From: Symsagittifera roscoffensis
Taxonomy: Eukaryota; Xenacoelomorpha; Acoela; Convolutidae
Assembly: GCF_963678635.1 (NCBI RefSeq)
Contig: NC_087065.1
Location: 11,987,579-12,051,578, forward strand
Length of the DNA: 64,000 bases
Direction: 5' to 3'
Position 1 is the stretch's first letter. Every line of letters starts with the position of its first letter. The notes beneath the pieces are model-generated. The model worked only from the letters and a program-made list of their open reading frames with translations. It did no database searches and was not told where the DNA came from. Shown here piece after piece: positions 12,740-22,008 of the stretch. The translations under genes were made by a program, and so were the position numbers.

Positions 12740-12949
12740 TGTCATATATAGTATTCCTAGTATCTAACCATATATTACGTGTTGGCGCCATTGGTTTAGC
12801 TATGTGTTTGGTGCGGCTATCAATTAATTAATACCTGCCAACCTTAAGTTTAGTCTGCGATGTTTTGAGTCATTGTTGTTAACCATTTAAGAATAAACGA
12901 GTCGGTCTTAATTCAGTGAATTAAAGATATTGAACCTGCACTTTTCACA
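12740..12949 (+). repeat. 5' (or shared) LTR of the gypsy element
   Basis: Starts TGTCATATA after a purine-rich GAGGGAA and ends CACA. AATAAA at 12892-12897 can serve as the poly(A) signal. It matches the LTR at 18695-18904 base for base. The last base is also the A of the gag-pol start codon. Confidence 0.8.
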
Positions 12950-15900
12950 TGGCGCAGCAAGCAGGACAAAGCGCAGGATCAGGGAAAAATCCACTGGGGA
13001 TTACGGCATTTTGGCCGAGTAAATGTACGGAAGCACCAATGTTGTGGGAGCATTGGATTACACGATTTACCTGGGGTGTAATAGCAAAACATTCATTCAA
13101 TCCGACGGCATTTTATTTTGATGGGACGCTAACCGCGGCGCAAATTACAGATCTGCCAGAGGAGGTGAATGGGAAAAATCGAGTGGAAGCAGAGCAGATA
13201 CTAATTTCTAACCTCTACTTGTGTTTGGGGGAACGTGGACAGGACGAATTACATAACCGGAAACCCCATTTGGACCTGGCGACTACCCGATATCCACGGG
13301 TTTTGGATGAATTTGAGAGTGTCTTCCGGAAGGAAAGAAACGAAACATTCGAGACGTATCAGCTACTATCTCGGAAACAACGTGACGGGGAAACGCTAGA
13401 AGAATTTCACTCCGTTTTGAGTGGACTGGCCGCTAGATGCTCATTGGGAGCATTAGAACGACGGGTGTTACGTGACGTATTCATAGTAAATATGTCCAAC
13501 AAAGAAGCCCAAACGGAGCTATGCCGTTCAACTAAGACACCAGATGAGGTCTACCGGATTGCTTTGTCATATGAACGGGGAGACAAATACGGAAAGTCGT
13601 ATAAAGTATCCGGTGGGGGACTTACCGCGGCACCAGCGGGCTCACTACAAATTAAAGCGGAGCCCATAAGCGCAATCAGAGGAGGGTACCGCCGACCATT
13701 CCAAAGAGGCGGACGTGGATTTGGCAGGGGCGGCACAAGGGGCCGCGGAGGAGCAGCAGATCGCAAGTGCTACAATTGCGACCAGAGTGGTTTTACCCCG
13801 GACCACATTCCAAAGTGCCCAGCAAGAAATGTAACCTGCAACTTTTGCAAGAAAACTGGACATAATGAGCGAACTTGTAGAGGACGTCGATCGGCGAATA
13901 GGGGTCGCGTAGGCATGATAAATGAGGATGACACCAATGGCGGGATTGCAGAAGAATATCCGGAGGAGAGTGCATCCAATTACGGAAGTTCCGTCGGATG
14001 GGTGACTGATTCAAAGGCACCGGCACATGGATGGGATTCGGATAGCTCGACGGAGTATGTAGTTATGTCAATTCGGCGGAAGGAGGAAACAGAATTAAAA
14101 GTCGCGGGGGCCAAGCTAGCCTTAAGAATCAACGGCAAAGCAACCCAAGCCTGGATTGAGAGTGGGTCGCCAATATCCATCTTCACTATTGGGGAACTAA
14201 AACGTACCCTGGGGACAGTCAACGTACAATTGAAACCGCTGAATCCACAGGACGACCAATTCCGCGACTACGGAAACAATCCGTTAAAATTTCTGGGGAA
14301 GATGCAAGTCACGCTTCATTCCAATGGATGGACTTGTTCGTCGGATATCAACGTCATCGGAGGGTGCCGACCGTCTATTATTGGCAGGGATTTAATGCCC
14401 TCACTAGGACTGATGCTGGTACAAGCACCATCGACAGAAGGGGTGAAAAGCATACATTCCAAGGAAGGAACTGTGGCGACGGACAATGACTTGGATGAGT
14501 GGCAGACACATTTCTGTAAGCAATTTCAACATCTTTTTCGCAGGGTAGGGCGCATTCGAAATTATAAGGTGCAGGCAGAATTCTTCAAGAATCTAACTCC
14601 AATTCAACAAAAGGGTAGGCGAGTACCCATAACATTACAGGAAAAAGTCGATAAGGAGATTGAAAAACTGTTGGAACAAGGTCATATCCAAAAGTTGGAA
14701 GAATGTTCAGATAAATATTTTGTTTCACCTATTGTCATCACAGTGAAAAAGGACGGTTCTGTAAAACTTGCACTGGAATCTAGAGAACTGAACAAGCAAG
14801 TGCATAAGAATAAATACCAAATGCCCAATATTGAAGAACTAATGGACATTGTAGGGCAAACTATCAGCGAACGCAAACAGGGGGATGTTTTTTTTACAAC
14901 GATGGACCTCACGTACGCATACGGTCAACTTCCTTTAAATGAAAATACTAGTAAACATTGCAATTTTTCGTTGGTGGGAGGCCGCTGTACCGGTACATAT
15001 CGATTCAAAACAGGATTCTACGGATTGACAACCATGCCGGCGGAATTCCAACGGGTCATGGATGCCATTCTGGCTGAATTTCCGTGCGCGCATGCTTTCA
15101 TTGATGATATATTAGTAATTTCAAAAGGTACCAAGATCGAACATATCGCCTTAGTGGAGAAGATTTTAACGAAATTAGATAAAGAAAATATGGCTTTGAA
15201 ACTAGAAAAATGTCAATTTGCGAAAAATACTTGCGAGTGGTTAGGCCACCGGATTACGAAATCAGGGATTACACCAATGGTGCGAAAAACAGACCCAATT
15301 GACAAATTAACCATCCCGAAAACGCTCTCACAATTGAAATCGTTCATGGGGTCAATCCATAGCCTTCACAAATACTTACCGGCGTTAGCAGAAACTTCGG
15401 CGCCTCTACGTCCACTTCTAAGTAAGAAAAACGAATTCCTCTGGACAATTGACTGCCAAACAGCGTTCGAATCGCTTAAGAAACAAGTCGCGAACATTGT
15501 CGAACTTAAGCATTTCGATGTACATAAGGACATACGTATCGTGTGCGGCGCAAGCCATAACGGTTTGGGGGCGGTACTCGAACAACTAGGCGCCGAGGGT
15601 TGGCGACCAATATCATTTGCGTCCCGTTTTCTAAATGCGGCCGAAAAGAAATATTCGACAAATGAGCTAGAAATGCTGGCCGTAGTTTGGGGTTCCGAAT
15701 ATTTCAGAAATTATATTTTCGGGCGGAAATTTACTGTGGTGACAGATCATAAGGCTTTGGTATCTTTATTGAATGGGAACAATAAGAAAAACAAGACTAT
15801 GTTCAGTCGGTTAACTCGTTGGATCGATAGAATTATTCCCTTTGATTTTGTCATTGAACACATGCCTGGGGCTAAAATTGGCCTGGCGGATTATCTATCA

Positions 15901-18528
15901 AGGCATCCGGTGGGGGAAGCAACGAAAGTTAGTCTTTATGATAACACTTTCACAGTTGCAAAATTGCAATCAATCACCAATTCACTCGGATATATTGATA
16001 CCAATAAAGGGATCATTAAAGCATCAAAGAAATCAATTGTTTCAGCTAAAGATATACAATTTGGAAACGATAAAGTTAACATTCCACCGGAAGAGGGCGT
16101 CAAAACGCGTGACTGTCGGCCAACCAATCAAAAGCCAGTAAAACGAATAGCTGAGTGTAATGACCGGGAAAGCGCAAAAGTAGTAAAGTCAATCACCGAA
16201 TGTAAACTACGTGAGTCTGATATTAATTCCACAGTAAACAGTAGTCCTCCATTTAACAAATCAAGTTATCGATCTAACAAAATACATATATCTACAATGA
16301 CATCACTTAATTTGAAGAAACTAAATAAATTACTGTTGAAACATCCAGAAATAACAAGCGGCAGCAGCAGCGAGGTGGAAATAGTGGACGCACGATTGGA
16401 GGCGGAGACACATCACACTCGGGACATCCGATGCAACACGGTCATCTCCATTCCTTCGGCATTCGGAGGCGAACTCTTTCCGGCGGCATACCCAGCAGGA
16501 GGAAACGTCATTATGTCAGTAATCCCCCGGGACTGTAAGATCATCCGAAAAAGTAGTGCATTGCCGGAGCTATTCAACCTGAAACTAGTTGAAGCGAATT
16601 ATAAAGGGGACCCCCAGATGCGCGCGATAGAAGAACTGGTGGAGAATAAGGACCCGGAACTGGAAAAGAAGGTCAGAGCAATGGGTGCCTACCTCGGACA
16701 GCACACACATGATTTCCACGTGCGGGAAAATTGTCTGTGGATGGACGAACGACTCGTCATCCCCATACCACTCAGAAAGGCTGTGGTCAATCGTATACAT
16801 GCGTTTCACCATGGGCGCTCGAATATGTTCGACGCTGCGAGGGATGTCTGGTTTCCCTATCTCCACCGGAGTTTAGTCGCAGCTGCGGATGGGTGCAAGG
16901 AATGCACGGATGCAGGTAAAAGCCTTAAACCATTATGCGCTAAAGGTGACGTTGGGAAAGTCTATGAACCACGGGAGCCGAATGAATGCCTACAGCTAGA
17001 TTTTTGGGGTCCGATTAGATACTTAAATGAATCGAGTAAATATGTCTTGGTAGCGGTTGACCGATTCTCACGTTGGCCCTCTGCAATGATCTGCGGAAAT
17101 AATAAAAACGACAAGGTCCTTAAGTTCATTAAACAATACATATCTCAACATGGTGTCCCTAGGAAAATTTTCATGGATCAAGGAACAAGTTTCACATCGA
17201 ATGCAGTTAAATCATTTTGCAATTCCGAAGGAATAGAAATAATTTATTCGCCCGTAAATGATCACCGTGCAACCGGGTGTGTTGAACGTACCATTGGTAG
17301 CCTGAAAAACTTCGTCTTAACTTACGCTAAAGAAAAAGATAGTGGAAACTTAGAATCAATGATAGAACGAGCCTTGAGTGCTCTAAGATTTGCTCCGAAT
17401 GCTACTCTAAAATTATCGCCGTTTGAAGCTCATCACGGCAGGGAAGCAAATACGGTACTTCGAAATCTTACGAAAAAGCCAACTCTGCAAAACCTAAATT
17501 GGGCCAGAGTGTTGAAACAAAAATCTGCCTATTTAGATTCTACTGACCCCAGAACTCAGAAAAACCTCCAACCCATGGCAACGGATTGGGAAGAACGATC
17601 CGACGTGGATTTCGATGTCGATCATATGAATCACGCTAGGCGACTGACACAGAATCAACTAGTTTCGGCGGCGGATGGAACACCAATGGCTGACGGGGAC
17701 GGGAAACAGGCTTCTGGGAAAAAGTTTAAGCAGCCAAGTAAACGGACCGAGCTGTTGTTCCAACGACTTAAGGATAGCAATAAAAGGTATAGACCCATAA
17801 ACCAAAAAGTAATTAGCGAATCTAAGCACACCCTAACTCTAGCAAATGGCTCTGTACTTAGGAAAAGTGGGGTTGCCGAGAAAGTCATCAAGACCAACGC
17901 GCCACATACTGCGAGCAAGCAAACACTATCACCCCCAGCCATAAGTGCAAGGAGTCGGGCGGAATTGAAACGAGCAGCAAACGAACAGGCGGCGGGGACA
18001 AGCACACAGAGTAAAGCAAGCGCACAGAATAAGGCTGATAACAGAACGCGAGAATTTTCACCAGCGGAGGAGGCAGATTCGGATTCGGAGTACGAGCCGA
18101 TAACAATTTCTAAATACGCAGGGAACTCAACAACAGCACCAGGGCGAAATGGGGAAGGAAATGAACCAAAGGTGCCTAAAGATGTAGAAGACGGAATTGG
18201 AACACCAAACGTATCCGAAGGAAGCGGAGCTGAAAAATCCAAGGGGGTGGACACGGAGGTCCAAACTATGAGCACCGAACAAGGGGGAAGTGCCCCAAAT
18301 TTGCGTAACGAAGGACAAGGGGAGAAACAACCTAAAAAGAAAGGGGAACGAGTACGACGCTTACGTCTCGTATCATACTCTAGTCAAGAATCAGAAGATG
18401 GGACAGGATCAAGGAAAAGTACCAGGAAACGGACGGCGGTATCCAAATTCGGCGGGGTTATGATAGACAGTATATTGAAAGCGAGAACAACCAAAGGAGA
18501 GGAAGACAGAGAGCGGGACACTAATTAA
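12949..18528 (+). CDS. Gag-pol polyprotein of the Ty3/gypsy element (1859 aa)
   Basis: One uninterrupted frame encodes capsid-like gag (about 1-230), an Arg/Gly-rich stretch, two zinc knuckles (about 274-290, irregular spacing; 297-310, perfect CX2CX4HX4C), a protease-like segment near 404, RT (about 570-770, catalytic IDD at 718-720), RNase H (about 860-980), and integrase with HHCC zinc site (about 1283-1320) and a complete D-D35-E triad (about 1351, 1410, 1446). The C-terminal 300 residues are basic and acidic low-complexity sequence. The polyprotein would form particles, copy the RNA and insert the cDNA. Odd points: the protease motif reads ESGSP where D(S/T)G is required, the first RNase H Asp is Gly (VCGASHNGLGA, residue 867), and the usual LALDSR of RT is LALESR. 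The start ATG overlaps the LTR/primer-site junction. Confidence 0.95.
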   Translation: MAQQAGQSAGSGKNPLGITAFWPSKCTEAPMLWEHWITRFTWGVIAKHSFNPTAFYFDGTLTAAQITDLPEEVNGKNRVEAEQILISNLYLCLGERGQDELHNRKPHLDLATTRYPRVLDEFESVFRKERNETFETYQLLSRKQRDGETLEEFHSVLSGLAARCSLGALERRVLRDVFIVNMSNKEAQTELCRSTKTPDEVYRIALSYERGDKYGKSYKVSGGGLTAAPAGSLQIKAEPISAIRGGYRRPFQRGGRGFGRGGTRGRGGAADRKCYNCDQSGFTPDHIPKCPARNVTCNFCKKTGHNERTCRGRRSANRGRVGMINEDDTNGGIAEEYPEESASNYGSSVGWVTDSKAPAHGWDSDSSTEYVVMSIRRKEETELKVAGAKLALRINGKATQAWIESGSPISIFTIGELKRTLGTVNVQLKPLNPQDDQFRDYGNNPLKFLGKMQVTLHSNGWTCSSDINVIGGCRPSIIGRDLMPSLGLMLVQAPSTEGVKSIHSKEGTVATDNDLDEWQTHFCKQFQHLFRRVGRIRNYKVQAEFFKNLTPIQQKGRRVPITLQEKVDKEIEKLLEQGHIQKLEECSDKYFVSPIVITVKKDGSVKLALESRELNKQVHKNKYQMPNIEELMDIVGQTISERKQGDVFFTTMDLTYAYGQLPLNENTSKHCNFSLVGGRCTGTYRFKTGFYGLTTMPAEFQRVMDAILAEFPCAHAFIDDILVISKGTKIEHIALVEKILTKLDKENMALKLEKCQFAKNTCEWLGHRITKSGITPMVRKTDPIDKLTIPKTLSQLKSFMGSIHSLHKYLPALAETSAPLRPLLSKKNEFLWTIDCQTAFESLKKQVANIVELKHFDVHKDIRIVCGASHNGLGAVLEQLGAEGWRPISFASRFLNAAEKKYSTNELEMLAVVWGSEYFRNYIFGRKFTVVTDHKALVSLLNGNNKKNKTMFSRLTRWIDRIIPFDFVIEHMPGAKIGLADYLSRHPVGEATKVSLYDNTFTVAKLQSITNSLGYIDTNKGIIKASKKSIVSAKDIQFGNDKVNIPPEEGVKTRDCRPTNQKPVKRIAECNDRESAKVVKSITECKLRESDINSTVNSSPPFNKSSYRSNKIHISTMTSLNLKKLNKLLLKHPEITSGSSSEVEIVDARLEAETHHTRDIRCNTVISIPSAFGGELFPAAYPAGGNVIMSVIPRDCKIIRKSSALPELFNLKLVEANYKGDPQMRAIEELVENKDPELEKKVRAMGAYLGQHTHDFHVRENCLWMDERLVIPIPLRKAVVNRIHAFHHGRSNMFDAARDVWFPYLHRSLVAAADGCKECTDAGKSLKPLCAKGDVGKVYEPREPNECLQLDFWGPIRYLNESSKYVLVAVDRFSRWPSAMICGNNKNDKVLKFIKQYISQHGVPRKIFMDQGTSFTSNAVKSFCNSEGIEIIYSPVNDHRATGCVERTIGSLKNFVLTYAKEKDSGNLESMIERALSALRFAPNATLKLSPFEAHHGREANTVLRNLTKKPTLQNLNWARVLKQKSAYLDSTDPRTQKNLQPMATDWEERSDVDFDVDHMNHARRLTQNQLVSAADGTPMADGDGKQASGKKFKQPSKRTELLFQRLKDSNKRYRPINQKVISESKHTLTLANGSVLRKSGVAEKVIKTNAPHTASKQTLSPPAISARSRAELKRAANEQAAGTSTQSKASAQNKADNRTREFSPAEEADSDSEYEPITISKYAGNSTTAPGRNGEGNEPKVPKDVEDGIGTPNVSEGSGAEKSKGVDTEVQTMSTEQGGSAPNLRNEGQGEKQPKKKGERVRRLRLVSYSSQESEDGTGSRKSTRKRTAVSKFGGVMIDSILKARTTKGEEDRERDTN
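12950..12967 (+). promoter_or_regulatory. Primer-binding site of the gypsy element
   Basis: TGGCGCAGCAAGCAGGAC directly follows the terminal CA of the LTR, the usual position for pairing with the 3' CCA end of a tRNA. The tRNA was not identified. Unusually, the site is also the first codons of gag-pol. Confidence 0.5.
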
Positions 18529-18694
18529 GCAGGAAGACACACTTGAAAGAGGGAGTGAAAAAGGAAACTAAAGAAAACTTGTTAAACTAAAACTTATGCC
18601 CAGGGAGAGGGCGGACTACTGCTGGTCCAAAACTCAAACATTTTCCGTTGGATAATTTTTAAAACATTTGTTTGAAAAATGATTGTTGAGGGAA
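18529..18694 (+). other. 3' untranslated part and polypurine tract of the gypsy element
   Basis: Non-coding sequence after the gag-pol stop, with purine-rich tracts near 18543-18577 and 18602-18615. The last, TTGAGGGAA, directly precedes the LTR start and is the likely plus-strand primer. Confidence 0.55.
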
Positions 18695-18904
18695 TGTCAT
18701 ATATAGTATTCCTAGTATCTAACCATATATTACGTGTTGGCGCCATTGGTTTAGCTATGTGTTTGGTGCGGCTATCAATTAATTAATACCTGCCAACCTT
18801 AAGTTTAGTCTGCGATGTTTTGAGTCATTGTTGTTAACCATTTAAGAATAAACGAGTCGGTCTTAATTCAGTGAATTAAAGATATTGAACCTGCACTTTT
18901 CACA
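18695..18904 (+). repeat. 3' LTR of the gypsy element
   Basis: Identical to 12740-12949, with AATAAA at 18847-18852. The base after the terminal CACA begins GTTTATTGAG, which has no counterpart on the left side, so no target duplication is visible. Confidence 0.85.
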
Positions 18905-19344
18905 GTTTATTGAGAGAAAAATTTGAAGAAATAATACCAATGGGGACGCGGTTACATAATTGACCTTAGACAGCTACAAATCGCAAACGGAATGCCATAA
19001 GCATCAAGAATAGCGGACGAGCGTTGCGAACAGAAGCAGGAACAGATCGAACAGTAGCAAGCCATGAGGGTATTCGAGGGGAAGAAAGGGCCGTGGAGGC
19101 GAGGTTAACATCGAATTACGATTCAGCCCAGGAGAGCATCGATAGTTTCGAGAGCGGCTATTCAAGCGGCGAAAAGGGGACTCATAGTAGACAATCCGTC
19201 TGAAAGAGAAAAATTGCAGACACTGCCAGATGAAAAGCAAGTGAGAACGATGAAGTGTATAACGAAAACTTCCAAATTTAGAAACACTTTTAAAGCAGGT
19301 GTTTGGAGTACGTCACCAGCCAGATAGGCACCTGATTACATACG
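18905..19344. other. Unassigned spacer with coding-like composition
   Basis: Bases about 18990-19200 are less AT-rich than the surroundings and one forward frame (about 19048-19203) is open and charged. It is closed by stops on both sides and shows no family signature. It could be a decayed retroelement or exon remnant. Confidence 0.25.
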
Positions 19345-19354
19345 AGTTATAGAG

Positions 19355-19550
19355 AGTTGCAAAAAGTTCGGACAGACAGAAATAATTAAAAAGAGCAATC
19401 TGCCAATTTTGAGCAATTTTTGCATGCAAATTTGAATTTTTAGGTGACATACTTTCTGTCTGAAAAATAAGCGTTTGCATGCAACAGTTGTCTGAAAAAG
19501 GTCATTTGCTCTTTTTAGTTTTTTTTCGTCTGTCCGAATTTTTTGCTACT
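19355..19550. mobile_element. Short palindromic MITE
   Basis: The two ends are inverted repeats of about 40 bases. AGTTGCAAAAAGTTCGG on the left faces CCGAATTTTTTGCTACT on the right, with 21 of the first 23 positions matching. An inner GCATGCAAA/TTTGCATGC pair adds a second stem. It is non-coding, about 196 bases long, and the target duplication is unresolved, so the superfamily is open. Confidence 0.6.
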
Positions 19551-19875
19551 AATTATACAATTCTGCTATATCATATGGATTTCTGTAGCATTTCCAGTTT
19601 TGCTCCATTCAATTTCAGACATTTTGATAAACTATTTGTGAATTTCGTAGCGCTCAAAGCGAATCTACGCTTTAAAATTGCTCTTTTGTCGTAAGACCTA
19701 CGTCCATTTTCAGCCTGTCTAAAGTTTTTATAGAATTTGATTTATCATTTGATTTCATTTTTTTAATTACTCAGTTTATCTAACCAGTTCGACTGGCTAT
19801 ATAGTATCGGAAGGAAGGCCCATTTAGCACCAGTCTCCCTCGCCACAAAACCAGTCAAATCTAATTGTCCCCTAC

Positions 19876-20284
19876 TGGAAACTGATCTAAACTACATTTT
19901 ATTATTGGATAAATTAGATATTTTATCACTATAAAATATTTAATATTAACCAATCATATTCCATCTAACTAACAAACCACTTATTTGTAAGTGCTGAAAT
20001 GACTTGTAATTTCAGCACCAGAGAGATTTGAATTTAACTTAGAAATTAGTTACCTCTCCAAGAGAACTTCAGCAGTCGAAATAAGCCAGTATACTCTAGA
20101 TCTATTGAGCCTAGCCGAGACTAGTTAAACACCCTGAGACTAGTAGATATAAGAGTAAGATTAGGATCGGTATTAGACTAAGAAGTTGCACGAATCTATC
20201 CGGCCGAAAATAAGATAGCGTGACGAGCAGACGGTGTACCTTACCCGAAATTACTTTATGAGTTAACCATCAGGATCTAACTCA
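19876..20284 (+). repeat. 5' LTR of the 18.4-kb element
   Basis: Begins TGGAAACTGATCTAAAC and ends GGATCTAACTCA. It matches 37858-38266 with about 10 substitutions and no length difference. CTAC precedes it. Confidence 0.9.
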
Positions 20285-20286
20285 TC

Positions 20287-20301
20287 TGGTGCGACCATAA
20301 G
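20287..20301 (+). promoter_or_regulatory. Primer-binding site of the 18.4-kb element
   Basis: TGGTGCGACCATAAG starts two bases after the LTR end, the standard spacing. The decayed relative has TGATGCGACCA at the equivalent place (48538). The priming tRNA was not identified. Confidence 0.6.
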
Positions 20302-21570
20302 TCTCGAATAAAGACCTTAATAGCTTAGAATTAACCAAAAATAGATTAGAAAATAGACAAAACATTTTCAAAATGTTACACGACAATAACTTAATTGAAA
20401 TGTCTCTACGACTCAATAGATCAGAGCCGCTATTCCGCACAATACGAGAACTACCCGGTATTGGAAAAAGACATCGGACAAGAGACGACATACGACTACA
20501 TAGAAACTTACCATTTAGTTTCATGGTCGTACGACAAAAGCCAACACAAACTTTTATATTTAGAATCTTACTACCAATGAATTTAGATTTTCATTTGCTA
20601 AAATCCTTGAAGGAAATCTTCAAGGATTATTTCCTTGAAGGAAATAAAATCCTTGAAGGAAATCTTCAATGATTATTTCAGGCGCTAGATAAAGTTACTA
20701 TTGTACAATAACGATTGATAAAAAGATCTCAAATCGTTCCCTCCAATTCTGCAGTAATATATAAAACATATTTGAAAAATATTTATTGAAAACAAAAATA
20801 AAAATTAGTAGCATGACAATGAATTGTTAGTATATATAAATCATCCTGTTGTTTAAGCTTCATCACCTAAACATAACAGCAAACCTAAGTCAACTAATAT
20901 CATCAAAAACTAACACCTTTTACCAAAATTTAAATTAAATTAAACTTAATCTTATTTAATCTTAAACCAGATCATCAAGGCTTTCCTTGGATCTAAATTA
21001 CTTTTCTATCTTATAAATTTTAAATTCTGATCATCAAGGCTTATCCTCGGATCAAAAAGAACAATTTTGTTCTCTCCCACTCACTTATCAAGTGTCTAAC
21101 GACCTCAAACGTCGATTCACTACCCAACCTTTTTCAAAAGACTCAGGACTAATAGATTTTTTTAAATCACACTAACTATTCAAATTAAGCTAAACAGTGA
21201 AGAACTTCGGTTATTCATCCTTCACTTGAACCCTCCTCTTACTTGACCCCGGATAAATCTTAAACTTAGTAAGTTTAAAATAGTATCTAACGAACTACTT
21301 GCGTTCTAATTATACCTGAACCTTGTGGATCGATTTACTATTCTCCAACCCTTGAACACAATCACTACCCCTAAGTAAGATTAAGTAAGTTAACACCTTA
21401 ACTTAGACTAGCCACGGGAAAGTAAAAATCATTCTCCGGAATCAATATACTTATCTCTCCAACCCTGAAAAAAAATGACCCAGGTTAATCTAACCAAAAA
21501 ATTGTAAGGACTAACAGTCTAGGAAAATTAAAATCACTAATAACTTCTTGCATCCTTCATCCTAAACCTT
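20302..21570 (+). other. Leader region of the 18.4-kb element
   Basis: A long AT-rich leader between the primer site and the first supported ORF. Two overlapping short frames exist (20373-20672 from ATG, and 20395-20580 from TTG, the latter Tyr-rich and protein-like). Neither is clearly kept in the decayed relative, so I do not call a gene. It holds the hairpin at 20602-20628. Confidence 0.4.
20602..20628 (+). repeat. Perfect hairpin with repeated arms in the leader
   Basis: AATCCTTGAAG and CTTCAAGGATT form an 11-base stem with a GAAAT loop. The unit TCCTTGAAGGAAAT recurs at about 20632-20645 and 20650-20663, the last making a second, imperfect hairpin. The position is where packaging or dimer signals often lie in retroelements, but that role is only inferred. 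Confidence 0.6.
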
Positions 21571-21923
21571 ATGTCATTAAAAAATTTAGGAAATAAACAA
21601 ACAATCGTATTACACAATTGTGAAATAGACAACCAAAAATACGATCTTGTAATAACCCCGCATACACAAACAGTTGGATACATTCGAACAAAACGACAAA
21701 CAATAAAAAAAAAATAAGTAAACAAATACAGATAACACGAAAAAGATTCTCAAAAAATAGAAATTCATTCTCCGAATCAGCAGTCAGTAGTCTGGACGCA
21801 CTATACAAATTAAAAGAATCAGTAAATAAAAATTGCCCAATCCATGATCAGATATATTTTTCCGATTCAGAAACAACTTCAAACTCATCAAAAAGAGGAA
21901 AAAGAAGAATGAAAAAGCTATAA
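21571..21923 (+). CDS. Leader ORF (ORF0), two frames joined at an A10 run
   Basis: An ATG at 21571 opens a 48-codon frame that ends at TAA 21715, directly after ten A residues (21705-21714). The -1 frame continues from the same A run, open to TAA 21921, adding about 69 codons with a Ser/Lys-rich end (YFSDSE near its middle). Both halves have counterparts in the decayed relative around 49430-49710, which keeps LVITPH and YFSDSE-like words, so the reading frames were probably real. A -1 slip at the A run or a single-base indel would join them. The function is unknown; it lies just before gag and could be a leader or matrix-like protein. Confidence 0.5.
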
Positions 21924-22008
21924 AATCACAAACCAGTACATCTATACAATTGGAATCAACCAATTAGACATATTGTTAATTATTTATTAACAGTCATCAA
22001 ACGAAAAA

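Larger units (their letters stand above)
12740..18904 (+). mobile_element. Young Ty3/gypsy LTR retrotransposon
   Basis: Two 210-base direct repeats starting TGTCATATATAG and ending CTTTTCACA enclose one long gag-pol frame. A primer-binding-type TGG begins right after the left repeat, and a purine-rich GAGGGAA lies right before the right one. The repeats are identical by eye, so insertion or recombination was recent. Domain order protease, RT, RNase H, integrase identifies Ty3/gypsy. No target duplication is found because the left LTR is preceded by internal sequence of a second copy and not by host DNA. Confidence 0.9.

Noticed and set aside
17655-18275. A 206-codon minus-strand frame inside gag-pol
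   Set aside because: It lies opposite the low-complexity C terminus of the polyprotein and shows no features of its own; it is a shadow frame.
20373-20672. A 99-codon ORF after the primer site of the 18.4-kb element
   Set aside because: A second frame of the same stretch looks equally protein-like and neither is clearly kept in the decayed relative, so no gene was called.
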